A stretch of 64,000 nucleotides of DNA from Bacteroidales bacterium (GTDB taxonomy: Bacteria > Bacteroidota > Bacteroidia > Bacteroidales > ML635J-15): the NCBI GenBank assembly GCA_031275085.1, contig JAISPG010000074.1, positions 1 through 64,000 of the forward strand, read 5' to 3'. The position numbers and the translations under genes were made by a program. Position 1 is the stretch's first letter; every line of letters starts with the position of its first letter. Below the pieces are notes generated by a model. It saw only the letters and a list, made by a program, of their open reading frames with translations. It did no database searches and was not told the DNA's origin. Shown one piece after another: positions 49,779 through 60,381 of the stretch.

Positions 49779-52190
49779 ATGAAAAATAAAAAAATTTCTC
49801 TTCTTTTGTTCGTTTTCATAGTTTTTTTTATTCCAAAATTCATAATTGCTCAAAATCCTTCAGAAGATTTTAACGGAGGATCGGGAACGTCTGCAGATCC
49901 TTATAAAATAATCAATTCTGTCCAATTAAGTAATATCAGGAATTATCTTGGTACTGAAAATGCAGGTCTTTATTTTAAAATCATGAATGATATTGATTTA
50001 TCAGAAGAAGCATGGATCCCAATAGCTACAAGTACAAACAATGCTTTTCACGGTAAATTAAACGGTTGCGGGAAAAAATTAATAGGATTGAACATAGGCA
50101 GTAATGGTTCTGATACTCATAAAGCATCCGGGCTTTTCGGGTATGTAAAATCCGGTGCTGTAATAGACAGTGTAAATTTAGTCGGAGGATATATCAGAGT
50201 TTTTGATACAGGTAGTTCCTATACCGGAAGCATTGCCGGATATATAGACCTTGGAATAATTGTCGGATTAGAACCTAATATTGTTACAATATCTAATTGC
50301 TCAAGTTCCGTAAATATAGAAAGTAACAGTACTTATGCCGATGAAATAGGAGGAATTGCAGGAAGGACTTTATGTTTTGCCCCGTATGTAATGACAGCTA
50401 ATTTTATTAATTGTTATTTTTCGGGAAGCATATCTTCAATAGACGATTCAAAAGTAGGAGGAATTTTAGGTTTAAACAGTAGTTTTGATAATGGAACTAT
50501 TACACTTAATTTTATTGAATGTGGCAACTCTGCCGATATCACAACAACAGGAAGTACAATATTAGCAGGAGGATTATTAGGCTCTCTTTTCAGCGAAGGT
50601 CCGATCACTATTAACATTGAAAAATGTTATAATACCGGAAATATTACAGGTGGAGAAGGAGATTCCTATACCAGCGGACTTGTAGCTTTTGGTAGCGTAT
50701 TTGGAGGTTCTCAGTTAAGTATGTCAGACTGTTATTCTAATTCTACAATAACAGCCGTCAGCAATTCTGCAGGTGGGTTGGTAGGATTACTCAGGACTTT
50801 GGACCATACTTCTTCAATCATACTGGAGAATTGTTATACTGCGGGTAATATTACCGGAAGTGCCAAAAATGTGGGAGGCCTTATAGGAGAATTGGATAAC
50901 CCTGTTTCTACCTATACAATAAAAAATTGTGTTGCCGCACAATTCACACTTTCTCATGATACTTATGATTTCCATGCAAACCGTTTAGTCGGGAAAAATG
51001 AAAACGGAAGTTTTATAAACAATTATGCTAATTCCGATATGAAAATAAATGGAATTACCCAAAGCTCATCTGACCCAAACAGTATTTTCGGAATGGATAA
51101 ACCTTTGTTTGATCTATTTAATATCTCAACATACAATACGGAACAATTCAGCTGGGACATTTCAACCGGGAATAATTCAATATGGAATATCAACAATATA
51201 AGGTCTCTTCCATACTTTCCACGACAAAGTTCCCCGGTTTATGTTTCAGATTTATTCAGGGATAGTATTATATTTGAACTTAATAATTTGTCGGATAGCT
51301 TAAAGTTGATAAGGCAATCGGATAATAATCTGATAACTTCATATAGTAATCTGAGTAACCAAAATTTCGAATTTGAAATTGATCTTCGGAATATGAATTC
51401 GGATGATATAGTCACTTTTATCAATTACGAAACAAATAAAGAAGCTTCAAATAAAGTATATTCAAAAATTCAAAGAAGAAATGTATATATTGCGGCACAA
51501 AATGCTGAAAAATGTTTTGGTGATGACGATCCCGAATTAAATTATATTATAAATTCAACTCTATTGGAAGGTGATATCATTACCGGACAATTATCCAGAC
51601 ATGAAGGCGAAAACGGAGGCACATATGCGATACTGCAAGGCACGGTCAATAATGAAAATAACATAAATTATAATATTATTTTTGCCCCTGCCCTATTTAA
51701 AATAAATCAGATAGACATTTCAGTATCTTCCGAAAATAATATTTTAACTGCAAATAATTCTACTTCTGCGACATATCAATGGCTTAATTGCTCTAATAAC
51801 TATACTCCCATTGAAGATGCAACAGAACAATCATTTACTACACCAGCTCAAGGGAATTTCGCTGTTGAAATAACTCAAAATAATTGTACTGACACTTCCG
51901 AATGTCACCCTTTAAATTTTACAGAAATAACTAACCATATTACCAATCCGGAAATACAGCTTTATCCTAATCCTACCAACGGAAAGTTTTTTATAAATTT
52001 GAATGAAAATTTTGAAAAAGTTGATATTGATATTTTTACTTACGATGGTAAATTATTAGAAAAATATACTAATATAGCAGGACCCACAATTGAATATTGT
52101 TTACCGAATATTTCCGGAGTATATTACATTTCTGTTACAGATAGTAAAAATCATAAAAAAACATTTAAAGTAATTAATTCCGAAAATTAG
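49779..52190 (+). CDS. Secreted GLUG-repeat/MBG-domain protein with T9SS type A sorting domain
   Basis: 803 aa; repeated 'GGLVG/GGIAG' GLUG motifs, MBG-like 'AEKCFGDDDPELNYIINSTLLEGDIITGQL', C-terminal 'IQLYPNPTNGKFFINL...ISGVYYISVTDSKNHKKTFKVI'. Confidence 0.9.
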   Translation: MKNKKISLLLFVFIVFFIPKFIIAQNPSEDFNGGSGTSADPYKIINSVQLSNIRNYLGTENAGLYFKIMNDIDLSEEAWIPIATSTNNAFHGKLNGCGKKLIGLNIGSNGSDTHKASGLFGYVKSGAVIDSVNLVGGYIRVFDTGSSYTGSIAGYIDLGIIVGLEPNIVTISNCSSSVNIESNSTYADEIGGIAGRTLCFAPYVMTANFINCYFSGSISSIDDSKVGGILGLNSSFDNGTITLNFIECGNSADITTTGSTILAGGLLGSLFSEGPITINIEKCYNTGNITGGEGDSYTSGLVAFGSVFGGSQLSMSDCYSNSTITAVSNSAGGLVGLLRTLDHTSSIILENCYTAGNITGSAKNVGGLIGELDNPVSTYTIKNCVAAQFTLSHDTYDFHANRLVGKNENGSFINNYANSDMKINGITQSSSDPNSIFGMDKPLFDLFNISTYNTEQFSWDISTGNNSIWNINNIRSLPYFPRQSSPVYVSDLFRDSIIFELNNLSDSLKLIRQSDNNLITSYSNLSNQNFEFEIDLRNMNSDDIVTFINYETNKEASNKVYSKIQRRNVYIAAQNAEKCFGDDDPELNYIINSTLLEGDIITGQLSRHEGENGGTYAILQGTVNNENNINYNIIFAPALFKINQIDISVSSENNILTANNSTSATYQWLNCSNNYTPIEDATEQSFTTPAQGNFAVEITQNNCTDTSECHPLNFTEITNHITNPEIQLYPNPTNGKFFINLNENFEKVDIDIFTYDGKLLEKYTNIAGPTIEYCLPNISGVYYISVTDSKNHKKTFKVINSEN

Positions 52191-52273
52191 ATATGTAATT
52201 AGGTATATATACATTCTTTTAATTATTATTCTGGAAGTTTAACTATTAATGCTTTATGGCTAACAAAGATAAT

Positions 52274-52822
52274 CTATCCGGTAATAAAATCCTTACTCTC
52301 ATATTTCAATAATTCAATATACGGATCTCCTTCAAGATCGAGTAATTTTGCAAATGCCGGTTCGGTTTTATATCCCACTTTTTTTAATCTTACGATTTCT
52401 TTCCTGAATTCCTCTCCTTTTTCCTTAATAAGGTTATATTCTACAATCATATGCCTGTAACCGAATTGTTGTTCTACAGGAACTTTCTGCCCGAATATTT
52501 CAATATCCGACTCATCCAATGAAAAACTTGCTATTACAGTGTCCTCATTACGGATCTTAGTAGTATATATTTTAAAATTATCTTCATTTTCAAAATAACG
52601 AGTAATATCAATAATAAATTCCTGTTTATTATTCCAGCAACACAAGATATCCAGATCGCTGTTAAAAATATCAATATTGATAGGAATGGTTCCAACAAGC
52701 ACAGGATCATATTTTCTAAGTTTCTCAAAAATAAAATTTCTTTTTATTATATGATATGCGATCTTTTGGCGATTATTACCCCGCTCTAGGTATGAAATAT
52801 CCAGGAAATTAATATTTTCCAT
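52274..52822 (-). CDS. DUF4269 domain-containing protein (nucleotidyltransferase-like)
   Basis: 182 aa; 'DPVLVGTIPINIDIFNSDLDILCCW', 'QFGYRHMIVEYNLIKEKGEEFRKEIVRLKKVGYKTEPAFAKLLDLEGDPYIELLK'. Confidence 0.8.
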   Translation of the reverse strand: MENINFLDISYLERGNNRQKIAYHIIKRNFIFEKLRKYDPVLVGTIPINIDIFNSDLDILCCWNNKQEFIIDITRYFENEDNFKIYTTKIRNEDTVIASFSLDESDIEIFGQKVPVEQQFGYRHMIVEYNLIKEKGEEFRKEIVRLKKVGYKTEPAFAKLLDLEGDPYIELLKYESKDFITG

Positions 52823-53074
52823 ATCAAATTATTTTTCCGGAAAAATAAAAAACTGTTTTCAATTTTTACAATTCTTTTTAACTAAATTTGCCGGAATTTT
52901 TGTCTTTAACAAAAGGATGTATTAAGTTATAGATAATATGCATATTGCATATCAACTTTTTATAATTTACTATAAATATTCTATTTCATAAATAAAAAAA
53001 TATTTATTTTTTTAAAACTTTGCAATCTAAATTTGTTTAAATGTACAAATAAAATTTAAGTCTAAAAATTATAA

Positions 53075-54790
53075 ATGAAATTATACTGGCAGATATTAAA
53101 AAGATATAAAAAATTCATAATACTAAGCCCTTTGCTGGTATTGGGTTTTGTTTTCTGCGAAACAGCCCAGCCCACTCTAATGGCTTCAATTATTGACGAA
53201 GGTGTTATGAAAAAAGATATGGATACTATAATCCATATAGGAATAATAATGATATCTCTTTCTGTTGTTGCCATTGGGCTAAGCATTGCAAATGTATATT
53301 GTGCATCAAAAACAGCTATAGGTTTTTCCACAGACTTAAGAAAAAAAATGTTCAGTAAAATACAAACATTTTCTTTTGCAGATATTGACACATTCAGTAC
53401 TGCATCATTAATTACCAGAATGACTAACGACACTACTGTATTACAGCAGATTGTAATGCGTACAATGCTGATACTGTACAGGGCACCCATGATGATGGTT
53501 ATTGCTTTGTTTTATGTAATAAGTATGAATACAAAAATGGCTGCATTCCTTGGTATAGCTTTACCTGTTTTAGGCATATGTATTTTTCTGGTAGTAAGGA
53601 AAGGTTATCCCGTTTTTACACAAGTACAACAAAAACTGGATAAATTAAATGAAATCGTCAGGGAAAACCTTATAGGGATAAGAGTAGTAAAATCATTTGT
53701 AAGAGAAGACCTGGAAAAGAAAAAGTTTAATAAGTCCAATGAAGAATATCGTGATTCTTACATCAAAGCTTTAGACATTCTTGTTTTGGTATTTCCCGCC
53801 ATGCAACTGATAATGAATAGTACTGTAGTTTTCATATTATGGTCGGGAGGAATCAGTGGTTTGCAGATAGGTAGTCTAATATCACTTGTAAATTATAGTA
53901 TGCAGATATTAATGGCTTTGATGCTTGTTTCAATGACTTTTGTAATGCTTGCAAGAGCTGCTGCCTCATCAAAAAGGGTATTGGAAGTAATGAAAACAGA
54001 ACCGTCAATAACAAATACTCCCGAATCTTTACAAGACATTCATAAAATATTAAAAGGCGATATTACATTTAAAAATGTCTTTTTTAAATATAATCCTGAA
54101 AGTGAGAATTATGTACTTAAAGATATTAATTTCCATATTGATTCGGGAGAAACTATTGCAGTTGTAGGGGCTACAGGATCAGCAAAATCAACACTTCTGC
54201 AACTTATACCAAGACTTTATGATGTTAATAATGGTGAAATCTTAATTGATGACATTAATATCAAATCTTATTCCTTAAATGAGTTAAGAGAATCAATAGG
54301 TGTTGTCCTGCAAAATAATACATTATTCTCAGGGACAATTCTGGCCAATATTAAGTGGGGAAATCCCGGTGCCACTATAGAAGAAATTGAAGAAGCTGCA
54401 AAAATAGCTGAAGCTCATGATTTTATTACATCATTTTCAAAATCTTATGACACAATTGTTGGACAATCTGGCGTAAATCTTTCAGGAGGACAAAAACAAA
54501 GAATTTGTATTGCAAGAGCATTATTAAAAAAACCGAAAATACTTATTCTTGATAATAGTACCAGTGCTGTGGATACAGATACGGAGAAAAAAATAAAAGA
54601 AAATTTTGCAAAACTATTGGGAGAAACAACTGTCATATTGGTAACACAACGTTTTTCATCCATGCAAAATAGTGATAAGGTAATTGTTCTGGAAGACGGC
54701 ATGATAGAATCAATGGGAACACCTTCGGAACTTCTCGAAAAGTCAAAGATTTATCAGGAAATTGCTAATTCTCAAAAACTAATATTATAG
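53075..54790 (+). CDS. ABC transporter permease/ATP-binding protein (degenerate-NBD half of a heterodimeric exporter)
   Basis: 571 aa; 6-TM exporter fold, P-loop 'GATGSAKST', 'LSGGQKQR', 'ILDNSTSAVD', 'VTQRFSSMQ'. Confidence 0.95.
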   Translation: MKLYWQILKRYKKFIILSPLLVLGFVFCETAQPTLMASIIDEGVMKKDMDTIIHIGIIMISLSVVAIGLSIANVYCASKTAIGFSTDLRKKMFSKIQTFSFADIDTFSTASLITRMTNDTTVLQQIVMRTMLILYRAPMMMVIALFYVISMNTKMAAFLGIALPVLGICIFLVVRKGYPVFTQVQQKLDKLNEIVRENLIGIRVVKSFVREDLEKKKFNKSNEEYRDSYIKALDILVLVFPAMQLIMNSTVVFILWSGGISGLQIGSLISLVNYSMQILMALMLVSMTFVMLARAAASSKRVLEVMKTEPSITNTPESLQDIHKILKGDITFKNVFFKYNPESENYVLKDINFHIDSGETIAVVGATGSAKSTLLQLIPRLYDVNNGEILIDDINIKSYSLNELRESIGVVLQNNTLFSGTILANIKWGNPGATIEEIEEAAKIAEAHDFITSFSKSYDTIVGQSGVNLSGGQKQRICIARALLKKPKILILDNSTSAVDTDTEKKIKENFAKLLGETTVILVTQRFSSMQNSDKVIVLEDGMIESMGTPSELLEKSKIYQEIANSQKLIL

Positions 54791-54793
54791 CAA

Positions 54794-56569
54794 ATGCCAC
54801 CGAAAGATAAAATATATCCTACTCCTAAAAATCCGAAAGAAACTAAAAAGGTTCTTTTGAGATTACTTTCATATCTATCAAAAGAAAAAAAATTATTAAT
54901 TATAGTTTTTTTCCTTATTCTCATTAGTATCGCTGCCAACGTAGGAAGTTCCTATCTTCTGCGTCCGATAATAAACGATTATATAATGCCGGGAAATATT
55001 CCGGGACTTATAAAAATGTTATTTATTCTTGGTGGCATATACATAACAGGAATTATTGCATCTCTTATACAATATAGAATTCTGAACAAAGTCGGAGGAC
55101 GTACCGTAGCTAAGTTAAGAGCTGATCTTTTCAGTAAAATGGAAACTCTTCCGATAAAATTCTTTGATACTAATAAACACGGCGAACTTATGAGTCGTTA
55201 TACGAACGACATGGACCGTGTGAGTGAAGTTTTGACGGAAACTCTTTCAGATATGTTCAGTAATATACTGTCATTCATAGGGATTTTCATCCTGATGGTT
55301 TATATAAGTCCTTTACTCACACTAACCACCATTATTGTTTTTCCATTAATGGTTTTTATTGCACAGAAAGTGGTAAAAAAAAGTAGAAAATTCTTTAAAG
55401 GACAACAAAAAGTAATTGGCGATGAAAACGGATATATTGAAGAAATGATCAGTGGTCAGAAAGTTATAAAGTTATTTTCCCGTGAAAAAATTGCAGAAGA
55501 AGAATTTGATAAATATAATGAAGAACTAAGAGGTATAGCAGAAAAGGCTCAGTTATACTCAGGAATGATGATGCCATTGATGCAAAATATGAATACCCTG
55601 AATTTTGTTTTTGTTACAATTGTCGGCGGATTACTTGCAATCTTCAAAGGTCTGGATATAGGAGGTCTGGCTGCATTCCTTCAATATTCACGCCAGTTCG
55701 GCCGTCCTATAAATGAAATCGCAAACCAGTATAATACATTACAAGCTGCAATAGCAGGAGCAGAACGTATTTTTAATATAATCGACCAGGTTCCTGAAAA
55801 TGCTAATGATACAAAAAGTCCTGTAAAATTTGAAAATGGAATAAAAGGAGAAATAATATTTAATGATATTTATTTTGGATATAATCCTGAAGAACCTGTA
55901 TTAAAAGGAATATCTTTGCATGCAGTCCCAGGGAAAAAAATAGCCCTGGTTGGTGCTACCGGAGCAGGAAAAACCACTATTTTTAATATTATGCCCAGAT
56001 TTTATGACGCTCAGGAAGGAGAGATTCTTGTTGACGGGATTTCGCAGGATAAAATTGACAGAAGCATATTAAGAAAATCTATGGCTATTGTTTTGCAGGA
56101 TACTCACTTATTTACCGGTACTGTAATGGAAAACATTCGTTATGGCAGACCTGAAGCTACTGACAATGAAGTGATCGAAGCCGCAAAACTTGCCGCAGCT
56201 CATTCATTCATTTCCAGGCTACCTCAGGGTTATCAAACCGAATTAAATGATGACGGATCAAATCTCAGTCAGGGACAACGACAACTATTAAATATTGCAA
56301 GGGCAGCAGTTGCAGACCCTCCGGTGCTTTTACTGGACGAAGCCACCAGCGACGTTGACACCCGTACAGAAATACTTATCCAAAAAGGTATGGATAAACT
56401 CATGGAAGGTCGTACAAGTTTTGTTATTGCTCATAGACTATCAACCGTTCAGAACGCAGATGAAATCCTGGTTCTTGAAAACGGAAAAATCATTGAAAGA
56501 GGAAGCCATGCAGAATTACTGGCTAAAAAAGGAAAATATTATAATTTATATACCGGTCAGTTTGATTAA
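54794..56569 (+). CDS. ABC transporter permease/ATP-binding protein (canonical-NBD half)
   Basis: 591 aa; 'GATGAGKTT', 'LSQGQRQ', 'LLLDEATSDVD', 'IAHRLSTVQ'; starts 3 nt after the first half. Confidence 0.96.
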   Translation: MPPKDKIYPTPKNPKETKKVLLRLLSYLSKEKKLLIIVFFLILISIAANVGSSYLLRPIINDYIMPGNIPGLIKMLFILGGIYITGIIASLIQYRILNKVGGRTVAKLRADLFSKMETLPIKFFDTNKHGELMSRYTNDMDRVSEVLTETLSDMFSNILSFIGIFILMVYISPLLTLTTIIVFPLMVFIAQKVVKKSRKFFKGQQKVIGDENGYIEEMISGQKVIKLFSREKIAEEEFDKYNEELRGIAEKAQLYSGMMMPLMQNMNTLNFVFVTIVGGLLAIFKGLDIGGLAAFLQYSRQFGRPINEIANQYNTLQAAIAGAERIFNIIDQVPENANDTKSPVKFENGIKGEIIFNDIYFGYNPEEPVLKGISLHAVPGKKIALVGATGAGKTTIFNIMPRFYDAQEGEILVDGISQDKIDRSILRKSMAIVLQDTHLFTGTVMENIRYGRPEATDNEVIEAAKLAAAHSFISRLPQGYQTELNDDGSNLSQGQRQLLNIARAAVADPPVLLLDEATSDVDTRTEILIQKGMDKLMEGRTSFVIAHRLSTVQNADEILVLENGKIIERGSHAELLAKKGKYYNLYTGQFD

Positions 56570-56639
56570 TTAAAAGATCAAAATACAAAAAAGATATCAG
56601 AGTTATAAACTCTTTAGCCGTTTTTGCCCTGGCAAATAT

Positions 56640-57971
56640 TTATAAAACTATCCTAAATGTTGTCAACCCTTTTTCAGAAGTAAAATGATTGAGTTTTCCG
56701 CCATGTAACCGCATAATATATCTTGATATGCTTAATCCTATACCTGTTCCTGTATTTTTTGTAGTAAAAAATGGCACGAAAATGTGAGGCAATACTTCTT
56801 CAGGAATTGGTTTTCCCGTATTACTTATGTCAATTATAGTCTTTAAGCCTTCTATTGATTGAATATTAATATAAATTTTTCTTTCTTCTTCACAACATAC
56901 TGCTTCAATAGCATTTTTAATTATATTGACAAAAATTTGCGAAAATAACGACAAATCTACATAAATTATCGAATTTTCATTATTTATCTTCACATCTACA
57001 TCTATATTATATTGATTTAAGAGATTATTTTCAAGATTTATTATATTTCTTACAAACGGAAGTATAGTAATATTCCTCTTCTCAGGACTCGGGATTCGTG
57101 TAAATTTCCTGTACGATTCGACAAACGATAATAAACCGCGGGCAGTAGTATTTATTGTTTCAAATGCTATAATTGTATTTTCAAGATTTTCATCATTCCT
57201 ATCTTTGTTCACAGGCTTTAAAACATTCGTCATTGTCTCGCTCAAAGATGTTATTGGTGCAATAGAATTCATTATTTCGTGAGTCATAACCCTGATTAAT
57301 CTTATCCACGATTCCATCTCCTTTGCTTCCAGTTCGCTTCCAATATTATTAAGAGTAATTACTTTAACTGTTCTTTTACGGATCGTAACTTTTGAAAGCC
57401 GTAAACTTATCTGATTATTTTCACGTTCATTTGTAACAGAAATCTGTAAATTATCTCCCGGTTTCATATTAAGGAACATTTGAGGAAGATCCTGGCTTAT
57501 TCCGGAAAGTTGGTTTACGTGTGTAAATACCGGCAATCCCAAAAGGTCTAAAGCTACCTGATTAACCGTTTCAATATGTCCGTAATCGTCCATTATTATA
57601 ATTCCCGTGGAAACACTTTCAATAATAAGGCTCAGGAATTTTTCATTTTCAATTACCTCTTTACGGGCTGTTGTAAGAATTTCTTTTATCCTGTTCAACA
57701 TCATGTTAAACTCTTTTTCCCTGACAGAAAGCTTTGTAGAACTGAACCGGAAAGAGTAATCACCATTCTCAAGTGCATTAAGAAGAAAAATAATGTTATC
57801 ATTATATTTACGATAATGCAACCTTAACATGTTCAAGACAAAGATCATAAAAGCACCGACAGGAACAGCATAAATATATTCTTTTGCAACAATCAAATAT
57901 GTTAATCCGGCAACCGTTATTATTAACAATAACGTATATAAGAATAATTTATACTGAACTGACTTAAACAC
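56640..57971 (-). CDS. Sensor histidine kinase (NtrY-like)
   Basis: 443 aa; two TMs, HAMP/PAS, 'MTHEIMNSIAPITSLSETM', 'NIIKNAIEA', 'FTTKNTGTGIGLSISRYIM'. Confidence 0.94.
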   Translation of the reverse strand: MFKSVQYKLFLYTLLLIITVAGLTYLIVAKEYIYAVPVGAFMIFVLNMLRLHYRKYNDNIIFLLNALENGDYSFRFSSTKLSVREKEFNMMLNRIKEILTTARKEVIENEKFLSLIIESVSTGIIIMDDYGHIETVNQVALDLLGLPVFTHVNQLSGISQDLPQMFLNMKPGDNLQISVTNERENNQISLRLSKVTIRKRTVKVITLNNIGSELEAKEMESWIRLIRVMTHEIMNSIAPITSLSETMTNVLKPVNKDRNDENLENTIIAFETINTTARGLLSFVESYRKFTRIPSPEKRNITILPFVRNIINLENNLLNQYNIDVDVKINNENSIIYVDLSLFSQIFVNIIKNAIEAVCCEEERKIYINIQSIEGLKTIIDISNTGKPIPEEVLPHIFVPFFTTKNTGTGIGLSISRYIMRLHGGKLNHFTSEKGLTTFRIVL

Positions 57972-58134
57972 TCTTACCTTAAAGTTTTAGTTTTTTCTTT
58001 AACAAAAATAAATTTTAAATATCAATCTGCAAACTAAATCCATTTCAGAGTATAATTACCGGCTTTCTAATTTTCTAATAAACTAATCATAATTCATCAA
58101 ATCTTTTCATTATTTTTGTAAGATAAAATTTTCA

Positions 58135-59514
58135 ATGGCTTCAAAATCAGGACATATACTAGTGGTAGATGACAATAAAAATGTCATTAGTGCATTAAAA
58201 ATATTGTTTTCATCTCATTTTGAAAAAGTTACCATTATTTACAATCCTAATCAAATATTAGAAAAATTAAGAGAAAGTCCTGATGTTGTTTTGCTTGATA
58301 TGAATTTCTCTGCCGGGATCAATACAGGTAATGAAGGATTATTCTGGTTGTCTGAAATAAAAAAATATGATCCTGAGCTTCCTGTTGTTTTATTTACTGC
58401 TTATGCTGATATCGATTTAGCAATAAGAGCTTTAAAAGACGGAGCTTCTGATTTTGTAGTAAAGCCGTGGGAAAATGCCAAACTGATTGCAACATTGAAA
58501 TCAGCATTATCATTAAGACAGTCAAGAAAAGAAATAAAAAAATTAAAAGAGACTCAAAATGTTCTTAATCACGAATTAAGCAAAGAGCCCGGAATATGCC
58601 GGGGAAAATCTGCAGTTATGCAGGAACTTTTCAGGATTGTAGACAAAGTTGCCGGAACAGATGCCAACATACTTATAACCGGAGAAAACGGAACAGGTAA
58701 AGAATTAATAGCTCGCGAAATACACCGGTTTTCGAAAAGGAATAATCAGGTCTTGCTTACAGTTGATATGGGAGCAATCACTGAAACACTATTTGAAAGT
58801 GAACTTTTTGGTTATGTAAAAGGTGCATTTACAGATGCAAAAACCGACAGAGCAGGTAAATTTGAAGCTGCCGATAAAGGAACAATTTTTCTTGATGAAA
58901 TTGGAAATCTAAGTTATCCTCTGCAAGCTAAATTATTGTCTGTTCTACAATCAAGGCAAATAACAAGAGTTGGCAGCGTAAATCCGATTCCTATAGATAT
59001 ACGCTTAATATCCGCCACTAACAAAGATCTGAATAAATCAGTTGAAAATAAAGAATTTCGTGAAGATTTACTTTACAGACTTAATACTATAACCATAGAA
59101 GTACCACCTCTTAGAGTCCGTAAAGAAGATATTCCCGAACTGGCAGAATTCTTTCTGGAAAAATATTCCAGAAAATACAGAAAGACAAGTTTATATTTGT
59201 CTAAAAACAACATAAAAGAATTAATGGAATATTCCTGGCCGGGAAATGTCAGGGAGCTTCAGCACCTTATTGAAAAATCGGTTATTCTTAGCGAAAAAGA
59301 AACTTTAGATATTACTGATTTTCTTAAAAGAGGAAATAACAGAACTGAACCACTGGAGAATAACGCAGTTACTTTGGAAGATGCAGAAAAAAAATTGATA
59401 ATAAACTCTTTGAAGCGGCATAACGGCAATATGTCGAATGTTGCAACCGAACTGGGCATAACACGCCCTACTTTATATAACAAAGTCAGGAAATACGGAT
59501 TACTGGACGAATAA
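58135..59514 (+). CDS. Sigma-54-dependent response regulator (NtrC-like)
   Basis: 459 aa; receiver 'DVVLLDMNFSAG', AAA+ 'GENGTGKELIAREIH', 'GYVKGAFTDAKTDRAGKFE', Fis-type HTH 'GITRPTLYNKVRKYGL'. Confidence 0.97.
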   Translation: MASKSGHILVVDDNKNVISALKILFSSHFEKVTIIYNPNQILEKLRESPDVVLLDMNFSAGINTGNEGLFWLSEIKKYDPELPVVLFTAYADIDLAIRALKDGASDFVVKPWENAKLIATLKSALSLRQSRKEIKKLKETQNVLNHELSKEPGICRGKSAVMQELFRIVDKVAGTDANILITGENGTGKELIAREIHRFSKRNNQVLLTVDMGAITETLFESELFGYVKGAFTDAKTDRAGKFEAADKGTIFLDEIGNLSYPLQAKLLSVLQSRQITRVGSVNPIPIDIRLISATNKDLNKSVENKEFREDLLYRLNTITIEVPPLRVRKEDIPELAEFFLEKYSRKYRKTSLYLSKNNIKELMEYSWPGNVRELQHLIEKSVILSEKETLDITDFLKRGNNRTEPLENNAVTLEDAEKKLIINSLKRHNGNMSNVATELGITRPTLYNKVRKYGLLDE

Positions 59515-60369
59515 TTAATTTTTCCCACAGATAAACCTGTCTTTTCCGTTCAGATCCTTTATAATCTCATTATTACCAAAACCATGTTTTTTATTTAGAT
59601 CTATAACCTCAGAAGCAAATTTTTCATTGATCTCAAAAAATAATTCTTTAGGTTTTGATTCCTGTTTTATAATTGCTTCAAGGATTTTACAGTAAAATAT
59701 CAATGGATCGTTATCATCTACATATAAAGCAAGTTCCGGTTCAAAATCGACTACATTCGTATGCATTAGATTTTTTTCTGAGTTAAGGACGTAGGGCGGA
59801 TTGCTTATAACAACATCAAAAGACATTTCACTAAACGGCAATATATCATTACTCAGAATATCATATTGAGAAATATAAATTTCAGTATTATTAAGCAACA
59901 AATTTTCTTTACAAACCTTTAATGCTTCCGTAGAAATATCTACAGCATAAATTTCCGCATCAGGTAAATATTTTTTTAATGTTACAGGGATACATCCCGA
60001 ACCTGTCCCTATATCCAGAATTTTAATTCTACCGTGATTTTTATATCTGTTTATTATTATATCTACAAGTATTTCTGTTTCCTGACGCGGAATTAATACA
60101 TTAGTATCTACAAAAAATTTTAATCCGTAGAACCATGCCGTACCGGTAACATATTGAACCGGCTCTCCTCCTATCAGTCTTTCTTCATTTGATTTTAGAT
60201 TCTCCAACTGGGATTTTTCCAGTTCTTTTTGTGGATTTAAAAGTATATCCGTTTTATTTAAAGATAATATTTCTCCTGTATAGAAAGTTGCTACAGCTTT
60301 TGCTTCCTGTTTATCATACAATGATGAAAGCCTTTCACTTATGTTGTTTATATATTCAGAAATTGTCAA
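59515..60369 (-). CDS. prmC: Peptide chain release factor N5-glutamine methyltransferase
   Basis: 284 aa; 'LIPRQETEILVD', 'ILDIGTGSGCIPVTL', 'FDVVISNPPYV'. Confidence 0.96.
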   Translation of the reverse strand: MTISEYINNISERLSSLYDKQEAKAVATFYTGEILSLNKTDILLNPQKELEKSQLENLKSNEERLIGGEPVQYVTGTAWFYGLKFFVDTNVLIPRQETEILVDIIINRYKNHGRIKILDIGTGSGCIPVTLKKYLPDAEIYAVDISTEALKVCKENLLLNNTEIYISQYDILSNDILPFSEMSFDVVISNPPYVLNSEKNLMHTNVVDFEPELALYVDDNDPLIFYCKILEAIIKQESKPKELFFEINEKFASEVIDLNKKHGFGNNEIIKDLNGKDRFICGKN

Positions 60370-60381
60370 AACAGGAAAAAA

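Noticed and set aside
49779-52190. GLUG repeats considered as a CRISPR-like or tandem DNA repeat
   Set aside because: Repeats are protein-level and diverged at the DNA level within one ORF; no spacers.
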